Notes: generated by a model from the letters alone, not told the origin. A stretch of 64,000 nt of DNA from Olsenella_K sp036454645 (GCA_036454645.1 JAZHSQ010000005.1:11172-75171); one strand, 5' to 3'; positions 34,290 through 50,127 are shown, counted from the first letter of the stretch. Numbers and translations are program-made.

Positions 34290-35243
34290 ATGGACCTCTC
34301 CGTCATAGTCCCCTGCTACAACGAGGCCGAGAGCCTGCCGTCCTTCGTCGACGCGGCCACCTCCGCCCTCTCCGCGCTCGGGGACTCCTGGGAGCTCGTC
34401 TTCGTGAACGACGGCTCCACCGACGGCACCGAGCGCTTCCTGAGGGCCTTCCTCGCCTCCGGGCGCGCGCCGCACGCGACCCTCGTGAACTTCTCGCGCA
34501 ACTTCGGCAAGGAGCCCGCACTGCTCGCGGGCCTGCGCCAGGCCACCGGCGCGGCCGTCGCCTTCATCGACGCCGACCTCCAGCAGCCTCCCGCAACCCT
34601 GGTCGAGATGTACCGCCTGCTCGAGGCCCACGACGAGTACGACGTCGTCGCGGCCTGCCAGCGCGAGCGGGCCGACCGCTCGCTCAGGAGCCGCCTCAGC
34701 AACGGGTTCTACGGCCTCTTCAACCGCGTCTCGGACATCCACCTCGAACCCGGGGCCTCGGACTTCCGCGTCTTCAGGCGCGACGTGGCGGACGCCCTGC
34801 TCTCGCTGCCGGAGTACCACCGCTTCACCAAGGGGCTCTTCGCCTGGGTCGGCTTCAGGACGCTCCCCTACCCCTACACCCCCGACGAGCGGTTCGCCGG
34901 CCAGAGCAGGTGGAGCATGCGGGGGCTCACCCGCTACGCCATCGAGGGCATGCTCTCCTTCACGACGGTGCCGCTGCGCGTCTCCGCCTTCGTGGGCGCC
35001 GTCGCCGCGCTCGCGGGCTTCGTCTACATCATCTTCGTCCTCGTGGACGCCCTCGTGCTGCACAACACGCCGGCCGGCTACCCGACGCTTCTCTCCGTCA
35101 TGCTCATCCTCGGCGGCCTCATCCTGCTCTCCCTCGGCATCATCGGCGAGTACGTCGCCAGAATCTACCTCGAGGGCAAGCGCCGTCCCGCCTACGTCAC
35201 CTCCTCCGTCGTCCGCGCCGGCAAGGCGGAGAAGGACGCGTAG
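34290..35243 (+). CDS. Polyprenyl-phosphate glycosyltransferase (CsbB/GtrB-like)
   Basis: A GT2 enzyme that probably loads a sugar onto undecaprenyl phosphate at the cytoplasmic face. The N-terminal GT-A domain has VIVPCYNEAESLPSF, VNDGSTDGT, FIDADLQQPP (DxD region), and QSRWSMRGL; two C-terminal membrane helices follow (about 235-255 and 267-290). Length is 317 residues. ATG 34290 has GAGGAG just upstream. CsbB and YfhO act together in Bacillus, and here the two genes are divergent neighbours. A dedicated GtcA-type flippase is not in the window. Confidence 0.9.
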   Translation: MDLSVIVPCYNEAESLPSFVDAATSALSALGDSWELVFVNDGSTDGTERFLRAFLASGRAPHATLVNFSRNFGKEPALLAGLRQATGAAVAFIDADLQQPPATLVEMYRLLEAHDEYDVVAACQRERADRSLRSRLSNGFYGLFNRVSDIHLEPGASDFRVFRRDVADALLSLPEYHRFTKGLFAWVGFRTLPYPYTPDERFAGQSRWSMRGLTRYAIEGMLSFTTVPLRVSAFVGAVAALAGFVYIIFVLVDALVLHNTPAGYPTLLSVMLILGGLILLSLGIIGEYVARIYLEGKRRPAYVTSSVVRAGKAEKDA

Positions 35244-35363
35244 GGAGGGCCTGCGTCCTCAGGACGTAGCGCGAACGCACGGGCGCGCGACGGGGTCATC
35301 TGCCAGCCAAGCGCCGACCGTCCATGGCGGCGCGGCGGGCGAGAAGGGCCTCGCGCAAGGCAG

Positions 35364-35395
35364 AAGGCCCCCGCCTCGTGAGAGGCGGGGGCCTT
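35364..35395. terminator. Terminator after the CsbB-like gene
   Basis: A perfect 14-bp stem AAGGCCCCCGCCTC/GAGGCGGGGGCCTT with a 4-nt loop, 120 nt after the plus-strand gene stop. It lies between convergent units and may act in both directions; no clean T tract. Confidence 0.7.
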
Positions 35396-35488
35396 CCCTA
35401 ACCCTCTGGACCCCAGGTCCTTCTCGCTCCCTCGGGCCGCCTGCGCCTGGGCCAGCTGTGCCTCGGCCGCATGCGCCCCTGAAGGAGC

Positions 35489-35514
35489 GGCCCCGGACGC
35501 GTACGTCCGGGGCC
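35489..35514 (-). terminator. Terminator of the rpsL-rpsG-fusA-rpsJ operon
   Basis: A perfect 11-bp stem GGCCCCGGACG/CGTCCGGGGCC with a 4-nt loop lies 11 nt after the rpsJ stop; GCTCCTTCAG follows on the minus strand. It ends the str operon here, separating rpsJ from rplC. Confidence 0.7.
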
Positions 35515-35525
35515 ACGTCACTGCC

Positions 35526-35834
35526 CTAGAGCTTGATCTCGATGTCGACGCCGGCAGGCAGGTCGAGGCGCATCAGCGAGTCGACGGTGCTGCTGGACGG
35601 GTCGAGGATGTCGATGAGACGCTTGTGGGTGCGCATCTCGAACTGCTCGCGCGAGTCCTTGTCCTTGTGCGGCGAGCGGATGACCGTGTAGAGGTTGCGC
35701 TCGGTCGGCAGGGGGATGGGGCCCGAGACGCGGGCGCCGGTCTTCTGCGCGGTGTCGACGATGAGCTTCGCGGACTGATCCACTACCTCGTGGTCGTAGC
35801 CCTTGAGACGGATCCTGATCTTCTGGCTGGACAC
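35526..35834 (-). CDS. rpsJ: 30S ribosomal protein S10
   Basis: Small-subunit head protein and NusG/NusB partner in antitermination. KIRIRLKGYDHEVVDQSA, GPIPLPTERNLYTVIRSPHK and RTHKRLIDILDPSSSTVDSL are diagnostic. GTG 35834 with GGAGG 7 nt upstream gives the canonical 102 residues; an ATG 8 codons earlier overlaps that site. It is placed after fusA as in other Gram-positives but is detached from rplC. Confidence 0.97.
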   Translation of the reverse strand: MSSQKIRIRLKGYDHEVVDQSAKLIVDTAQKTGARVSGPIPLPTERNLYTVIRSPHKDKDSREQFEMRTHKRLIDILDPSSSTVDSLMRLDLPAGVDIEIKL

Positions 35835-35879
35835 TTCAGTACCTCCATGAACGAGCACCTGGTGCTCTGACTTATCTGA

Positions 35880-37979
35880 CTAGGACTCCTTGCCGCCGTT
35901 CTTGCTCACGATCTCGTCGCGGACGGCCTTGGGGACGGGCTCGTAGGCGTCGAACTGCATCGTGTAGCTCGCGCGGCCCTGAGTCTGGGAGCGGAGGTCG
36001 GTGGCGTAGCCGAACATCTCGCCCAGGGGCACCTTCGCGCGGATGACCTTGGTGTTGGAGCGGTCCTCCATGCCCTCGATCTTGCCGCGACGGCTGGACA
36101 GGTTGCCCATGACGTCGCCCATGTACTGCTCGGGGGTCTCGACCTCGACCTTCTCGACGGGCTCGAGCAGGACCGGGTCGGACTCCTGCAGGGCCTTCTT
36201 GATGGCCATGGAGCCGGCGACCTTGAAGGCGGCCTCGGAGGAGTCGACCTCGTGGTAGGAGCCGTCGACCAGGGTGACCTTGATGTCCTGGACCGGGTAG
36301 CCCGCGATGACGCCGGAGTTCAGCGCCTCCTGGATGCCCTTGTCGACAGAGGGGATGTACTCCTTGGGCACGGAGCCGCCGACGGTCGCGTCGACGAACT
36401 CGTAGCCGAAGCCGGGCTCCATGGGCTCGAGGTCGATGACGGCGTCGCCGTACTGGCCGCGGCCGCCGGACTGGCGGACGAACTTGCCCTGGACGCCCTT
36501 GACCGCGTGGCCGGCGGTCTCGCGGTAGGCGACCTGCGGCTTGCCGACGTTGCAGTCGACCTTGAACTCGCGGCGCAGGCGGTCGATGATGATCTCGAGG
36601 TGAAGCTCGCCCATGCCGGCGATGATGGTCTGGCCGGTCTCCTGGTCGGTGTGGACCTGGAAGGTCGGGTCCTCCTCGGCGAGCTTCTGCAGACCGACGC
36701 TCATCTTGTCCTGCTCGGCCTTGGTCTTGGGCTCGACGGCGACGTCGATGACGGGGTCGGCGAACTCGATGGACTCGAGCACGATGGGGTGCTGCTCGTC
36801 GGCGAGGGTGTCGCCGGTGGTGGTGTTCTTGAAGCCCACGGCGGCGACGATGTCGCCGGCGGAGCAGGCCTCGCGGTCGACGCGGTCGTTCGCGTTCATC
36901 TCGAGGATCCTGGAGAGGCGCTCGCGGTCGTCCTTGTTGACGTTGTAGACGTAGCTACCGGCGTCGAGGTGGCCGGAGTACACGCGGAAGTAGGTCAGCT
37001 TGCCGACGTAGGGGTCGGTCATGATCTTGAAGGCCAGGGCGCTGAAGGGCTCCTTGACGTCGGCCTTGCGGGTGATCGTCTCGCCGGTCTTGGGGTCGGT
37101 ACCCTCGACGGGCGGGATGTCGAGCGGCGACGGCAGGTAGTCGACGACGGCGTCGAGCAGCTCCTGGATGCCCTTGTTCTTGTAGGCGGAACCCACGAAG
37201 ACGGGGTTGAGCTGGTTGGAGATGACGCCGGCGCGGATGGCGGCCTTGAGCTCGTCGACCGTGACCTCCTGCTCGTCGAGGACCTTCTCCATGAGCTCGT
37301 CGGAGAACTCGGACGCGGCCTCGAGCAGCTCCTCGCGCTTCTCGGCGGCGACGTCTGCGAACTCGTCGGGGATGGCGTCCATGGGCTCCGGGTAGATCAT
37401 GCCCTTGGAGTCCTCCTTGAAGTCCCACGCCGTCATGGTGACGAGGTCGATGAGGCCCCAGAAGTTGCTCTCGGAGCCCATGGGGACCTGAGCGGCGACG
37501 GCGTTGGCGCCGAGGCGCTCCTTCATGGTGTCGATGGCGTGCCAGAAGTCGGAGCCCACGCGGTCGTACTTGTTGATGAAGGCGATGCGCGGGACGTTGT
37601 AGTTGGCGGCCTGGCGCCAGACGGTCTCGGACTGCGGCTGGACGCCGGCGACGGCGTCGAACACGGCGACGGCACCGTCGAGGACGCGCAGGGAGCGCTC
37701 GACCTCGGCCGTGAAGTCCACGTGGCCCGGGGTGTCGATGATCTGGATGACGTAGTCCTTCCAGAAGCACGTGGTGGCGGCGGAGGTGATGGTCACGCCG
37801 CGCTCCTGCTCCTGGACCATCCAGTCCATCGTCGCCGCACCGTCGTGGACCTCGCCGATCTTGTGCGTCTTGCCCGTGTAGTACAGGATGCGCTCGGTCG
37901 TGGTGGTCTTGCCGGCGTCGATGTGGGCCATGATGCCGATGTTGCGAAGCTTGTGAAGGTCGTACTTGTTCTTAGCCAT
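35880..37979 (-). CDS. fusA: Elongation factor G
   Basis: GTPase that drives translocation and, with RRF, ribosome recycling. G1 AHIDAGKTT, G2 RGVTITSAATT, G3 DTPGHVDF and G4 NKYD (NKMD in most EF-G) are present; domain IV includes the RETAGHAVKG-type loop (YRETAGHAVKGVQGKFVRQSGG). Length is 699 residues. It lies 14 nt after rpsG and 45 nt before rpsJ. Confidence 0.98.
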   Translation of the reverse strand: MAKNKYDLHKLRNIGIMAHIDAGKTTTTERILYYTGKTHKIGEVHDGAATMDWMVQEQERGVTITSAATTCFWKDYVIQIIDTPGHVDFTAEVERSLRVLDGAVAVFDAVAGVQPQSETVWRQAANYNVPRIAFINKYDRVGSDFWHAIDTMKERLGANAVAAQVPMGSESNFWGLIDLVTMTAWDFKEDSKGMIYPEPMDAIPDEFADVAAEKREELLEAASEFSDELMEKVLDEQEVTVDELKAAIRAGVISNQLNPVFVGSAYKNKGIQELLDAVVDYLPSPLDIPPVEGTDPKTGETITRKADVKEPFSALAFKIMTDPYVGKLTYFRVYSGHLDAGSYVYNVNKDDRERLSRILEMNANDRVDREACSAGDIVAAVGFKNTTTGDTLADEQHPIVLESIEFADPVIDVAVEPKTKAEQDKMSVGLQKLAEEDPTFQVHTDQETGQTIIAGMGELHLEIIIDRLRREFKVDCNVGKPQVAYRETAGHAVKGVQGKFVRQSGGRGQYGDAVIDLEPMEPGFGYEFVDATVGGSVPKEYIPSVDKGIQEALNSGVIAGYPVQDIKVTLVDGSYHEVDSSEAAFKVAGSMAIKKALQESDPVLLEPVEKVEVETPEQYMGDVMGNLSSRRGKIEGMEDRSNTKVIRAKVPLGEMFGYATDLRSQTQGRASYTMQFDAYEPVPKAVRDEIVSKNGGKES

Positions 37980-37993
37980 GTTTCGCTAGCCCC

Positions 37994-38464
37994 TTAGAAA
38001 CGGTAGTGCGAGAAGGCGCGGTTGGCCTCGGCCATCTTGAACAGGTCCTCGCGACGCTTGACGGAGGCGCCGACGCCGTTGGCTGCGTCCATGATCTCGT
38101 TGGCGAGACGCTCGGCCATGCTGTTCTCCTTGCGCGCACGGCTGAAGTTGACGATCCAGCGGATGGCGAGGGTCGTGGCACGACGGGAGTTGACCTCCAT
38201 GGGCACCTGGTAGGTGGCGCCACCGACGCGCTTGGGCTTGACCTCGAGGGTCGGGCGGACGTTGTCCATGGCCTTCTTGAAGACGGCCAGCGGGTCGGAC
38301 TCGGTCTTCTTCTGCACGATGTCGAACGCGGTGTAGACGATGCGCTCTGCGGTGGCCTTCTTGCCGTCAAGCAGGACCTTGTTGATGAGCTGGGTCACGA
38401 GACGGTTGTTGTAGACGGCGTCGGGAGTTACCTCACGACGGACTGCTGCTGCACGACGCGGCAT
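37994..38464 (-). CDS. rpsG: 30S ribosomal protein S7
   Basis: Head-nucleating 16S rRNA binder and possible str-operon repressor. MPRRAAAVRREVTPDAVYNNRLV, VRPTLEVKPKRVGGATYQVP and RWIVNFSRARKENSMAERLANE are diagnostic. Length is 156 residues. Confidence 0.98.
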   Translation of the reverse strand: MPRRAAAVRREVTPDAVYNNRLVTQLINKVLLDGKKATAERIVYTAFDIVQKKTESDPLAVFKKAMDNVRPTLEVKPKRVGGATYQVPMEVNSRRATTLAIRWIVNFSRARKENSMAERLANEIMDAANGVGASVKRREDLFKMAEANRAFSHYRF

Positions 38465-38507
38465 ATGATATCTCCTCTAATCAAGATTCCGGATTCGCCT
38501 GGAGTCC

Positions 38508-38882
38508 CTACTCCTTGGGGCGCTTGGCACCGTAGCGGGAGCGGGCCTTCTTGCGGTTCTGGACGGCAGCGCAGTCGTAGGCGCCACGGATGACCTTGTA
38601 GCGGACGCCGGGGAGGTCGCGGACGCGGCCGCCGCGGACGAGCACGATCGAGTGCTCCTGGAGGTTGTGGCCCTCGCCGGGGATGTACGCGGTGACCTCG
38701 ATGCCGTTGACGAGGCGGACACGCGCGACCTTGCGGAGCGCGGAGTTCGGCTTCTTCGGCGTGGTGGTGAAGACGCGGGTGCAGACGCCGCGCTTCTGCG
38801 GGTTGTGCTGCAGAGCTGCGTTCTTCGACTTCGAGGCAGAACGGGTGCGCCCCTGGCGTACGAGCTGGTTGATAGTAGGCAA
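38508..38882 (-). CDS. rpsL: 30S ribosomal protein S12 with Arg at position 88
   Basis: Decoding-site protein of the small subunit. Starting at TTG 38882 (AAGGAG about 6-8 nt upstream) the protein has the canonical 124 residues, from MPTINQLVRQGRTRS to YGAKRPKE. Lys43 is intact in TTTPKKPNSAL, but residue 88 is Arg (GGRVRDLPGV; codon CGC at 38619-38621) where most bacteria have Lys. K88R is a known streptomycin-resistance substitution in other species. First gene of the str operon, with a strong promoter 130 nt upstream. Confidence 0.97.
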   Translation of the reverse strand: MPTINQLVRQGRTRSASKSKNAALQHNPQKRGVCTRVFTTTPKKPNSALRKVARVRLVNGIEVTAYIPGEGHNLQEHSIVLVRGGRVRDLPGVRYKVIRGAYDCAAVQNRKKARSRYGAKRPKE

Positions 38883-39008
38883 AGCTCTCTCCTTCTCAGA
38901 GACATACGGATGGCGGTGCGCGAGCACCTATGTATCAGGGACGACGCAGCACCGCCCTCCCGGATTGTTATCTGCACACGTGTCCCCACAGAGCGGCACG
39001 CGGAGGAA

Positions 39009-39037
39009 ACTTTACGCCCGCACACCGCTGTTGTCAA
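39009..39037 (-). promoter_or_regulatory. Promoter of the str operon (rpsL)
   Basis: Consensus TTGACA (complement of 39032-39037) and TAAAGT (complement of 39009-39014) with a 17-nt spacer. The start is expected near 39002, giving a ~120-nt leader. The leader contains a GGCGGTGC/GCACCGCC inverted repeat that could form a long stem-loop. Confidence 0.85.
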
Positions 39038-39174
39038 AATACCACGGTGCCGGGCGTATCCACATTCCACGAGAGCTACACGCGCGCAGGCCCCTCGCGC
39101 GCGGGACCTGCGCGCCCGCGGCACGCTCGCGCCAGGGGACCTCTCGGGGGGGGGCGGCGCGGCCGTCACGAGAG

Positions 39175-39207
39175 AGGCCCCCCGCCGGTCGCGCCGGCGG
39201 GGGGCCT
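39175..39207 (-). terminator. Terminator after rpoC
   Basis: A perfect 14-bp stem AGGCCCCCCGCCGG/CCGGCGGGGGGCCT with a 5-nt loop, about 50 nt after the rpoC stop, followed by CTCTCGTG on the minus strand. Confidence 0.75.
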
Positions 39208-39257
39208 CCTGGAAACGCCTTCGGGCGCGCGAACTTCTCCGCCGCCCTCGACCGGGG

Positions 39258-43712
<4,455 letters not shown>

Positions 43713-43717
43713 GTTCG

Positions 43718-47233
<3,516 letters not shown>

Positions 47234-47286
47234 CAGGCACTTCCTCCTTCGAAAAAGTGGAAAAGCGGCATTTGTCGCAATCTAAT

Positions 47287-47315
47287 AAATTACCCGAGCG
47301 CAAACCGCAAGTCAA
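47287..47315 (-). promoter_or_regulatory. rpoBC promoter
   Basis: TTGACT (complement of 47310-47315) and TAATTT (complement of 47287-47292) with a 17-nt spacer. Start expected near 47280, about 47 nt before the rpoB GTG. The -35 hexamer forms part of a perfect inverted repeat (47306-47334). Confidence 0.82.
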
Positions 47316-47334
47316 TGTAAACCCTTGACTTGCG
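47306..47334. repeat. Perfect 10-bp inverted repeat over the rpoBC -35
   Basis: CGCAAGTCAA (47306-47315) and TTGACTTGCG (47325-47334) are separated by 9 nt. One arm contains the rpoBC -35 hexamer. It could be an operator, or two oppositely facing -35 elements (on the plus strand TTGACT is followed 17 nt later by TAGGTT). No regulator is identifiable from the sequence. Confidence 0.7.
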
Positions 47335-47450
47335 TCTCTTTTTCCATTAGGTTTACTTGAATACCCCTTTAGCTGCACATTTGCCCTCCCGGTTGTGGAG
47401 CGGTTGTGGAGGCGCGGAGCCCCGGGCGGCGCGAGGGGGACGAGAGGCAC

Positions 47451-47482
47451 AAAAAAGGCCGGCCCCCGGAGGGGTCGGCCTT
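47451..47482 (-). terminator. Terminator after rplL
   Basis: A 12-bp stem AAGGCCGACCCC/GGGGCCGGCCTT with one mismatch, 23 nt after the rplL stop, followed by a T-rich run (complement of A 47451-47456). Confidence 0.9.
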
Positions 47483-47505
47483 CTCAGTAGGCGCGAGGTG
47501 CGAGC

Positions 47506-47880
47506 TTACTTGAGGGAGACGGAAGCGCCGGCCTCCTCGAGCTCCTTCTTGGCGGCCTCGGCCTCGTCCTTCTTGACGCCCTCCATGAGGGTGCCCTTCT
47601 TCTCGACGGCCTCCTTGGCCTCCTTCAGGCCAAGGTTGGTGAGCTTGCGGACGACCTTGATGACGGCGATCTTCTGGGCGCCGAAGTCGTCGAGGACGAC
47701 GTCGAAGGAGTCCTTCTCCTCCTCGGCGGGAGCGGCGGCCGCGGGGGCGGCGGCGACGGCGGCGACGGGGGCGGCGGCGGAGACGCCGAAGACGCCCTCC
47801 AGCTCGTGAACGAGCTCAGAGAGCTCGAGGGCGGACATGCTCTTGAGAGCCTCGACGATCTCATCCTTGGTAACAGCCAT
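47506..47880 (-). CDS. rplL: 50S ribosomal protein L7/L12
   Basis: Stalk protein that recruits translational GTPases. The N-terminal dimerisation domain (LKSMSALELSELVHELE) is followed by an Ala-rich hinge and the C-terminal EEKDSFDVVLDDFGAQKIAVIKVVR domain. Length is 124 residues. It lies 68 nt after rplJ and ends at a strong terminator. Confidence 0.98.
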   Translation of the reverse strand: MAVTKDEIVEALKSMSALELSELVHELEGVFGVSAAAPVAAVAAAPAAAAPAEEEKDSFDVVLDDFGAQKIAVIKVVRKLTNLGLKEAKEAVEKKGTLMEGVKKDEAEAAKKELEEAGASVSLK

Positions 47881-47948
47881 GCTGGTTCTCCTTTAAACGG
47901 GCACCCTCCGGGGTGCCTGGTCAAGACATACGAACGAACGTGCGGGGG

Positions 47949-48476
47949 CTAGGCAGCCTCCTTCTCCTTCTGCTCGGCGACCTGGCTGAGCGCGGTGACG
48001 AGACCGCGGGCAGGACCGGCGCAGACGGAAGCGATGCCGCGGAGCGGCGCCGCCATGACGTACACGAGCTGGGCGACGAGCTCGTCGTGGGACGGGAGCT
48101 CGGCGTAGGCCTTCGCGGACTCGGCGTCGAGCGCCTTGCCGTCTGCGATGCCCGCGACCCACTCGATCTTCTTCAGGGCCTCGGACTCCTTCTTGATCGC
48201 CTTGGCGGCGTCGACGGGGTCGTTCTCGAAGAAGACGTAGGCGCAGGTGCCCTTCAGCTTGTCGCTGATGTCGGGCAGGCCCGCGTTCTTGAGGGCGAGG
48301 TTCACGATGTTGTTCTTGTAGACCTTCATCGTGGAGTCGGCGTCCCTCAGGGCGTGACGCAGCTCCTGGGTCTCCTTGACGGTCAGGCCACGGTAGTCGA
48401 TCACGAAGAGGCCCTTGGAGGACTCGATGGACTCGGTGACCTTCTGGAGCATGTCGATGTTTGCTTGTGCTGGCAT
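47949..48476 (-). CDS. rplJ: 50S ribosomal protein L10
   Basis: Base of the stalk; in complex with L7/L12 it binds its own leader RNA. ATG 48476 has AAGGAGG upstream. Segments FVIDYRGLTVKETQELRHALR and VYKNNIVNLALKN identify it; length is 175 residues. It is preceded by a leader of the L10 type with an attenuator. Confidence 0.97.
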   Translation of the reverse strand: MPAQANIDMLQKVTESIESSKGLFVIDYRGLTVKETQELRHALRDADSTMKVYKNNIVNLALKNAGLPDISDKLKGTCAYVFFENDPVDAAKAIKKESEALKKIEWVAGIADGKALDAESAKAYAELPSHDELVAQLVYVMAAPLRGIASVCAGPARGLVTALSQVAEQKEKEAA

Positions 48477-48489
48477 TGAGTACACCTCC

Positions 48490-48682
48490 TTGTAGTGCAA
48501 TCTGGCACGAACTGCCGCAGAGGATGCACTCCAAAAAGGAGGGCTCCGCCTGACGCAGCCAGACGGAGCCCCTGAAGTGACGCCTTCAAAGCCACCTCGG
48601 CAGGCGGGATACCCCATTGAGCCTCTCGGCACCGGCTGTCTCTGGCAGATAACGTGCAACGGTACGTGTGCCCTTTCGGGCG
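48490..48682 (-). promoter_or_regulatory. L10 ribosomal-protein leader with attenuator
   Basis: The ~200-nt leader of rplJL contains CCAGAGACAGCCGGTG (near 48640) and CCTGCCGAGGT (near 48600), matching the conserved arms of Gram-positive L10 leaders that bind L10(L12)4. An intrinsic terminator follows at 48531-48571. Binding of L10 probably favours termination. Assigned by recognition of the motifs; an Rfam L10_leader search was not possible. Confidence 0.72.
48531..48571 (-). terminator. Attenuator hairpin in the rplJL leader
   Basis: GGGCTCCG-TCTGGC pairs with GTCAGG-CGGAGCCC (two non-Watson-Crick positions), followed by TCCTTTTT on the minus strand. It lies about 55 nt before the rplJ ATG, downstream of the L10-binding arms. 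Confidence 0.78.
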
Positions 48683-48688
48683 CCTTGC

Positions 48689-48717
48689 ATTTTTGCAGCC
48701 CAGGGTTGGCTTGTCAA
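48689..48717 (-). promoter_or_regulatory. Promoter of rplJL
   Basis: Consensus TTGACA (complement of 48712-48717), 17-nt spacer, and AAAAAT (complement of 48689-48694; four of six matches). The -35 abuts the T tract of the rplA terminator. Confidence 0.68.
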
Positions 48718-48718
48718 C

Positions 48719-48756
48719 AAAAAAAGGCCGCCACGGGGTTGCTCCCCCGTGGCGGC
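48719..48756 (-). terminator. Terminator after rplA
   Basis: A perfect 12-bp stem GCCGCCACGGGG/CCCCGTGGCGGC with a 6-nt loop and a T7 tract on the minus strand, about 50 nt after the rplA stop. Confidence 0.93.
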
Positions 48757-48807
48757 ACATTTTCTACACCTGGTGCGGACCGTGCGACAAGGACCTGGCT
48801 CCCCAGC

Positions 48808-49512
48808 CTACTCGGCCATGAAGTCGCGGGTCACGCTCGGGTCGACCTTGATGCCAGGGCCCATCGTCGAGGAGACCACGACGGACTTGACGTACTTGCC
48901 CTTGGCGCTCGAGGGCTTGACGCGCAGCAGCTCGGTCAGCAGGGCGCCGTAGTTCTCCACGAGCTTCTCGGTGTCGAAGGACGCCTTGCCCATGGGGACG
49001 TGGCAGATGCCGTAGCGGTCGGCGCGGTACTCGACGCGGCCGGCCTTGAGCTCCTTGGCCATCTTCTCGACGTCCATGGTGACGGTGCCGAGCTTGGGGT
49101 TCGGCATGAGACCGCGGGGGCCGAGGACGCGGCCGAGGCGGCCGACCTTGCCCATCATGTTCGGCGTCGCGATGGCGGCGTCGAAGTCGATGTTGCCCTT
49201 CTGGACCTGCTCGACGAGGTCGTCGGACCCGACGATGTCCGCGCCGGCGGCCTTGGCCTCGTCGGCCTTGGCGCCCTCGGCGAAGACCGCCACGCGGACG
49301 CTCTTGCCGGTGCCGTTGGGCAGGCTGATGGAGCCGCGGATGTTCTGGTCGGCCTTGCGGGTGTCGACGCCAAGGCGGATGGCCACCTCGATGGTCTCGT
49401 CGAACTTGGCGCTGGCGAGCTCCTTCACGAGGGCCATGGCGGCCTTCGGGGCGTAGAGCCTCTTCTCGACCTTCTCGGACGCGTTGTTGTACTTCTTGCC
49501 GTGCTTCGCCAT
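48808..49512 (-). CDS. rplA: 50S ribosomal protein L1
   Basis: Forms the mobile L1 stalk that moves deacylated tRNA, and may repress rplKA. Segments KFDETIEVAIRLGVDTRKADQNIRG, GPRGLMPNPKLGTVT and KVDPSVT are diagnostic (first one shortened: DETIEVAIRLGVD). ATG 49512 has AGGAGG upstream; 234 residues. Confidence 0.98.
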   Translation of the reverse strand: MAKHGKKYNNASEKVEKRLYAPKAAMALVKELASAKFDETIEVAIRLGVDTRKADQNIRGSISLPNGTGKSVRVAVFAEGAKADEAKAAGADIVGSDDLVEQVQKGNIDFDAAIATPNMMGKVGRLGRVLGPRGLMPNPKLGTVTMDVEKMAKELKAGRVEYRADRYGICHVPMGKASFDTEKLVENYGALLTELLRVKPSSAKGKYVKSVVVSSTMGPGIKVDPSVTRDFMAE

Positions 49513-49599
49513 TCTCTTACCTCCTGTGGTCACAGGGCGGCGTGGCCCTCCCACATAGGCGCCCCTGGGGGCGCAGGATGAAACTGCGAGCAGCGCAGG

Positions 49600-50028
49600 C
49601 TACTCGGCAATGGTGACGCCCATGGAGCGGGCGGTACCGGCGACGATCCTCTTGGCGGCCTCGATGTCGTTGGCGTTGAGGTCCGGCATCTTGATCTCGG
49701 CGATCTTGGTGAGCTGCTCCTGGGTGAGCTGGCCGACCTTGTCGCGCTGCGGGACGCCCGAGCCGCTCTTGAGGCCGAGCTCCTTCTTGATCAGCTGGGC
49801 CGCGGGAGGGGTCTTGGTGATGAAGGTGAAGGAGCGATCCTCGTAGACCGTGATCTCGACCGGGATGATGTCCCCGGCCTTGTCCTTGGTCTCGGCGTTG
49901 AACTGCTGGCAGAACTGCATGATGTTGACCTGCGCGGCGCCGAGGGCGGGGCCGACGGGAGGCGCGGGGTTGGCCTGGCCGGCAGGGATCTGGAGCTTGA
50001 TGAAGTGCACTACCTTCTTTGCGGGCAT
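49600..50028 (-). CDS. rplK: 50S ribosomal protein L11
   Basis: GTPase-centre protein and thiostrepton target region. FIKLQIPAGQANPAPPVGPA, GAAQVNIMQFCQQFNA and the C-terminal LNANDIEAAKRIVAGTARSM are diagnostic. ATG 50028 has AGGAGG upstream; an ATG nine codons earlier lacks it. Length is 142 residues. Confidence 0.98.
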   Translation of the reverse strand: MPAKKVVHFIKLQIPAGQANPAPPVGPALGAAQVNIMQFCQQFNAETKDKAGDIIPVEITVYEDRSFTFITKTPPAAQLIKKELGLKSGSGVPQRDKVGQLTQEQLTKIAEIKMPDLNANDIEAAKRIVAGTARSMGVTIAE

Positions 50029-50127
50029 GTTCCCTCCTAGGGACTCGTTGCTCAAACGAAGCTATGTCGCTGCCAGGCACAGAGAAGCATTCCTCACCGA
50101 ATCAGTGGCTGGCAAGGTTGACCTTTG

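Noticed and set aside
47316..47360. A plus-strand promoter (TTGACT-N17-TAGGTT) opposite rpoBC
   Set aside because: The -10 is poor and no plus-strand gene follows; it is more simply part of the inverted repeat.
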